Source: Callorhinus ursinus (Eukaryota > Chordata > Mammalia > Carnivora > Otariidae). Taken from it: DNA of 64,000 bases. The stretch covers positions 4,662,095 to 4,726,094 of the forward strand of contig NW_020312904.1 in the NCBI RefSeq assembly GCF_003265705.1. Reading direction: 5' to 3'. Of this stretch, positions 61,401 to 64,000 are shown piece by piece. Under the pieces are notes generated by a model that did no database searches, had not been told where the DNA came from, and worked only from the letters and a program-made list of their open reading frames with translations. The position numbers and the translations under genes are program-made. Every line of letters begins with the position of its first letter. The stretch's first letter is position 1.

Positions 61401-62080
61401 AGGAAGCCTGACCCCGAAGTCAGATGACACGGGCCCTAGAGAGATAGGTGGAGGGACCGGGGCAGGGCTCAGGTTGTAGGGACGTGGCCTGTGCGATCCC
61501 CTAGGGACTCCTGCGTGCACAGAGAAGCCCCCATCTCAGCTAGGGGCTGTGGGCAGCAGGTTGAAGAGCAGGGGTGGGGGTCCGGGAGGGTGGGCCGGAG
61601 CCCTTCCGAAAGAGGTCTGACCCGGTCAGCAAGGGCGTGGCTCCCCGGGGAGGCGATGAGCTCTGCAAGCTGAGGCTGGTGGCTCTGATGACCGGGGTGC
61701 CAGAGAGGACTTCGCCACCGCTCTGGCCTTCGAACACCGGCAGAGCACCTTCTCCACCCCAGCCGGGCCACCACCATGCTCTCCTGCTGCAGGGGCCCCG
61801 TGGATCTAGCCTTCCTGCTGCAGCCTCGGTGTCCTCCAGGGCAGGGCTGCAGCTCCCGGGCTCTGCACCTGTGGATCTGGTCTGGACTCTGGCTCATAGC
61901 AGGTGCTCGGCAAGCATGCAGCAAATGTGTGACCAAGCAGCCCATAGGCTGGGAGGCAGCATGGTCGGAGGCCAAGGGCATGGGCCTTCAGGTCCCACAG
62001 TGTCTGGCATAGACCAGACACTCACTAAATATTGAATGAATGATTCAATGCATGAATAAATGAGCAAGTGAACGGGACAG
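61401..62080. other. GC-rich intergenic DNA, no gene recognised
   Basis: Overlapping frames up to 170 codons on both strands match nothing known and lack splice or promoter support. An AATGAATGATTCAATGCATG run near 62033-62052 looks like the tail of an L2 relic. Confidence 0.4.
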
Positions 62081-62084
62081 GTCC

Positions 62085-62200
62085 TGGCATTCATTGACTA
62101 CTATCTGTTCCTGGGCAAATTAGTCACTTCTTTGGGACTCAGTGTCCTTATCAGTGAAATGGGGGTAACAACACATGTCTTGCAAGAACACATTTGTTTC
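62085..62200 (+). repeat. MIR SINE relic
   Basis: Sense MIR: TGTTCCTGGGCAAATTAGTC, GGGACTCAGTGTCCTTATC, GTGAAATGGGGGTAACAAC. Confidence 0.7.
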
Positions 62201-63095
62201 GATGGAGCAGGCCTAGCCGAGAGCCCAGCCCATGATAGGCACACCAGGTGTTTCTCTACTTGAATTTACCCTTAAGGGTTTGGTTTCCTCGCTCAGATTC
62301 GGTGATGGGTTTGGTGGCGACGTTCAGGGACCGAATCCTAAGAGATGCTCCCGGACTGGAATCCCACGGCATCCAGCTCCCAGACATGGAGTAATTGCCT
62401 CTGTGCGTGAACGTCCTGGGTCTGGGAAGGTGCCCACGCCCCTCCCTGCCGCCCAGGACAGGTCGTGCAGAGGCTGTCTCTCCAGCAAGGAGAGTGCCAC
62501 ACCTCTCACCCAGCCAGGGAGGGAAAGCATCATTTTCTGGGCACTTTCTCTACGCCAGGCTCTGTGCTGGGCACTGGGCACTGAGGTGGGGGTCAGGCCA
62601 GCCCTGCCCCGAGGACATCCTGGCTGGCAGGTGCTGTCAGTGGTCTGTTCCCACAGGGAACCCCGGGGGACCAGAGGAGGCGAGGCCAGCTCGGGTGTGT
62701 TCTCCATCAGCCCTATGATGTGGGCGGCCTCATCTCTGTCCTACCGATGAAGAATCTGAAGCACAGAGAATGAATCAGTCAGCTATTTCCAAAATGAGCC
62801 GGTTTAACTGACTGGGCGCACACACAAGTGGACGCGGACTCTCGCGCCCCGGGTCTGCAGGTCAACCGTGGTTGGGGCGATCGAGGCCAGCTTCGCCGGC
62901 GACTCCGCGCCAGGCTGCGGTCAGCTTTGGGTTGGCTCCCGGCCCTGGCTGCCCAGGCCAGTGTTCTCACGGGCAGATCCCTGGAGCACAAACCCCAGGC
63001 ACTCAAGACCTCTGCTCACGCGGTGTTCACTCCGTCGCACTGGCCAAGGCAGGTGCTGTGGTTAGGGAATTGGGGGTTGGCAATTATGCTCCATC
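62201..63095. other. GC-rich intergenic DNA, no gene recognised
   Basis: A diverged ancient repeat at about 62520-62640 (TTCTGGGCACTTTCTCTACG, CAGGCTCTGTGCTGGGCACT). A CpG-containing stretch at 62830-62930 is too short and weak for a confident island. Frames up to 172 codons are unrecognised. Confidence 0.4.
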
Positions 63096-63099
63096 TGTG

Positions 63100-63215
63100 T
63101 GGACAGGAGGGTCTGTGGCTCGACCCAAGCAACACGGCCCAGCAGAGGGCTGGGATTTGAACCCAAGCCTGTCTGACTCGGCAGACAACCCTCAGCCACC
63201 ACCGGCCTCTCATTG
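63100..63215 (-). repeat. MIR SINE relic
   Basis: The reversed MIR passage GGGATTTGAACCCAAGCCTG and TCTGACTCGGCAGACAACC corresponds to the tRNA-related head. Partial. Confidence 0.5.
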
Positions 63216-63349
63216 GAAATCCTGTGTGAAGCACATGGTTCCTCCCCACGCCTCCTAGAGGTGAGAGCATCGGAACACAAGGTGCTTGGCCTCGAGCGCA
63301 TAGACAGCACCTTCGGGAGTGGCCCAGTGTGACTGCCTGGGCCGCGCCC

Positions 63350-63440
63350 CTCCCCCGCCAGGTGACCTTGCTTCTCACCTCCGTGAACCTCAGTCCGCTC
63401 ATCTGTAAGGCACAGCAGTACCGGGGTTATTGGGTTGGGT
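63350..63440 (+). repeat. MIR SINE relic
   Basis: GGTGACCTTGCTTCTCACCT, GTGAACCTCAGTCCGCTCA and TCTGTAAGGCACAGCAG follow the sense MIR order. Confidence 0.55.
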
Positions 63441-63539
63441 GAGAAATGAGTGGGATGAGAGGGTCTGCCCTGCTGCCAAGTGTAATCACCCCAATGTCCC
63501 CCCCGCCCCGCACCCCGGGTCCTGGCCTTAATGTTCACA

Positions 63540-63690
63540 TAGAACCTTCTTATCCAGAACATTGCACTGACGCCCCCAGCAGCCTTCTGAGGGAGCTGTC
63601 TTCTCTCCATTTTACAAATGAGGGGGTTGCGGCTCACAGAGCTCCAACCGCTTGCCACCATGATGTGGCCCAGCTGCAACCCCCCCAGGC
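63540..63690 (-). repeat. MIR SINE relic
   Basis: CTTCTGAGGGAGCTGTCTTC, TCCATTTTACAAATGAGGG, GTTGCGGCTCACAGAGC and GATGTGGCCCAGCTGCAACC follow the reversed MIR order. Confidence 0.6.
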
Positions 63691-64000
63691 CTGGACACCC
63701 ACCCCGGAGAGCGGACGGTCCCCCCAAGCTGCGGGCACAGAGAGGGGAGGGCAGGGCACACGTGACCAGAGGAAGCAGGGTGGCGGCGCTCTCCTTCTCC
63801 AGGGAGGCCGCTCAGTCTGCAGGGCTAGCCACCTCCATGACTTGGATGCCTTCCATGTCCCCGGGAATGTGTGAGTCAGATCTCCTGGGAGACGTGAGCA
63901 CAGGCCAGCGCTCCCCGCCGCGCTGGTGGCAGGGCCGTCTGCACGAAAGTAAGATGACTGCAGTCACTTTGTTATTTTATTCATTCAGTTCATTTGTTCA
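63691..64000. other. Window end, nothing recognised
   Basis: GC-rich with no feature. The last bases (TTATTCATTCAGTTCATTTG) could be the edge of an old repeat that continues beyond the window. Confidence 0.35.

Overview
The window looks like nuclear DNA of a caniform carnivore (bear, seal, mustelid or dog lineage). The main evidence is seven tRNA-Lys-derived CAN-SINEs whose heads carry the caniform arrangement (GTCTGCCTTCGGCTCAGGTC-type head, then a CTCCCTGCTCAGCAGGGAGC-type core). Neither the typical cat-type body nor the young dog-type head is seen. Long stretches of old LINE-1, plus L2, MIR, MER5 and LTR fragments, confirm a placental mammal. The exact species cannot be fixed from the sequence alone.

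Only one protein-coding gene is recognised: RTL6 (older name LDOC1L), on the + strand at 27918-28637. It encodes an intact 239-residue protein domesticated from the Gag of a Ty3/gypsy (sushi-ichi) retrotransposon. Its promoter is a CpG island at about 26941-27560 with no TATA box. The island holds an inverted CCAAT box, a GC box, NRF1-like sites, an RFX-type X-box and a YY1 motif. A short 5'UTR intron is likely (27387-27603 is the best pair of splice signals). The coding sequence lies in one exon with a long 3'UTR, whose end cannot be fixed; the first canonical AATAAA downstream is at 33347.

Everything else is intergenic. The left arm (1-26900) holds L2 and MIR relics, two different GC-rich tandem repeats (about 8985-9175 and 9593-9808), several LTR relics and LINE-1 blocks in both orientations (13.7-16.1, 17.5-18.3 and 20.0-24.7 kb). 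A MER5-type hAT element is nested in one LINE-1, and SINEs are nested in other repeats. The right arm (33-64 kb) holds a roughly 600-bp CA-rich satellite-like tract at 36290-36886, a large antisense LINE-1 block at 40-45 kb, a sense LINE-1 block at 47-52 kb split by an LTR relic, and a GC-richer L2/MIR-rich stretch to the end. RTL6 in humans lies in a gene-poor interval of 22q13.31, so a single gene in 64 kb is expected.

I found no undescribed multi-gene system. The points most worth follow-up are the RTL6 promoter (X-box plus YY1), the unclear RTL6 3' end that may run into LINE-1 sequence, the exact 46-bp duplication at the end of an LTR, the tandem repeats, and two non-repetitive AT-rich segments that could be conserved enhancers.
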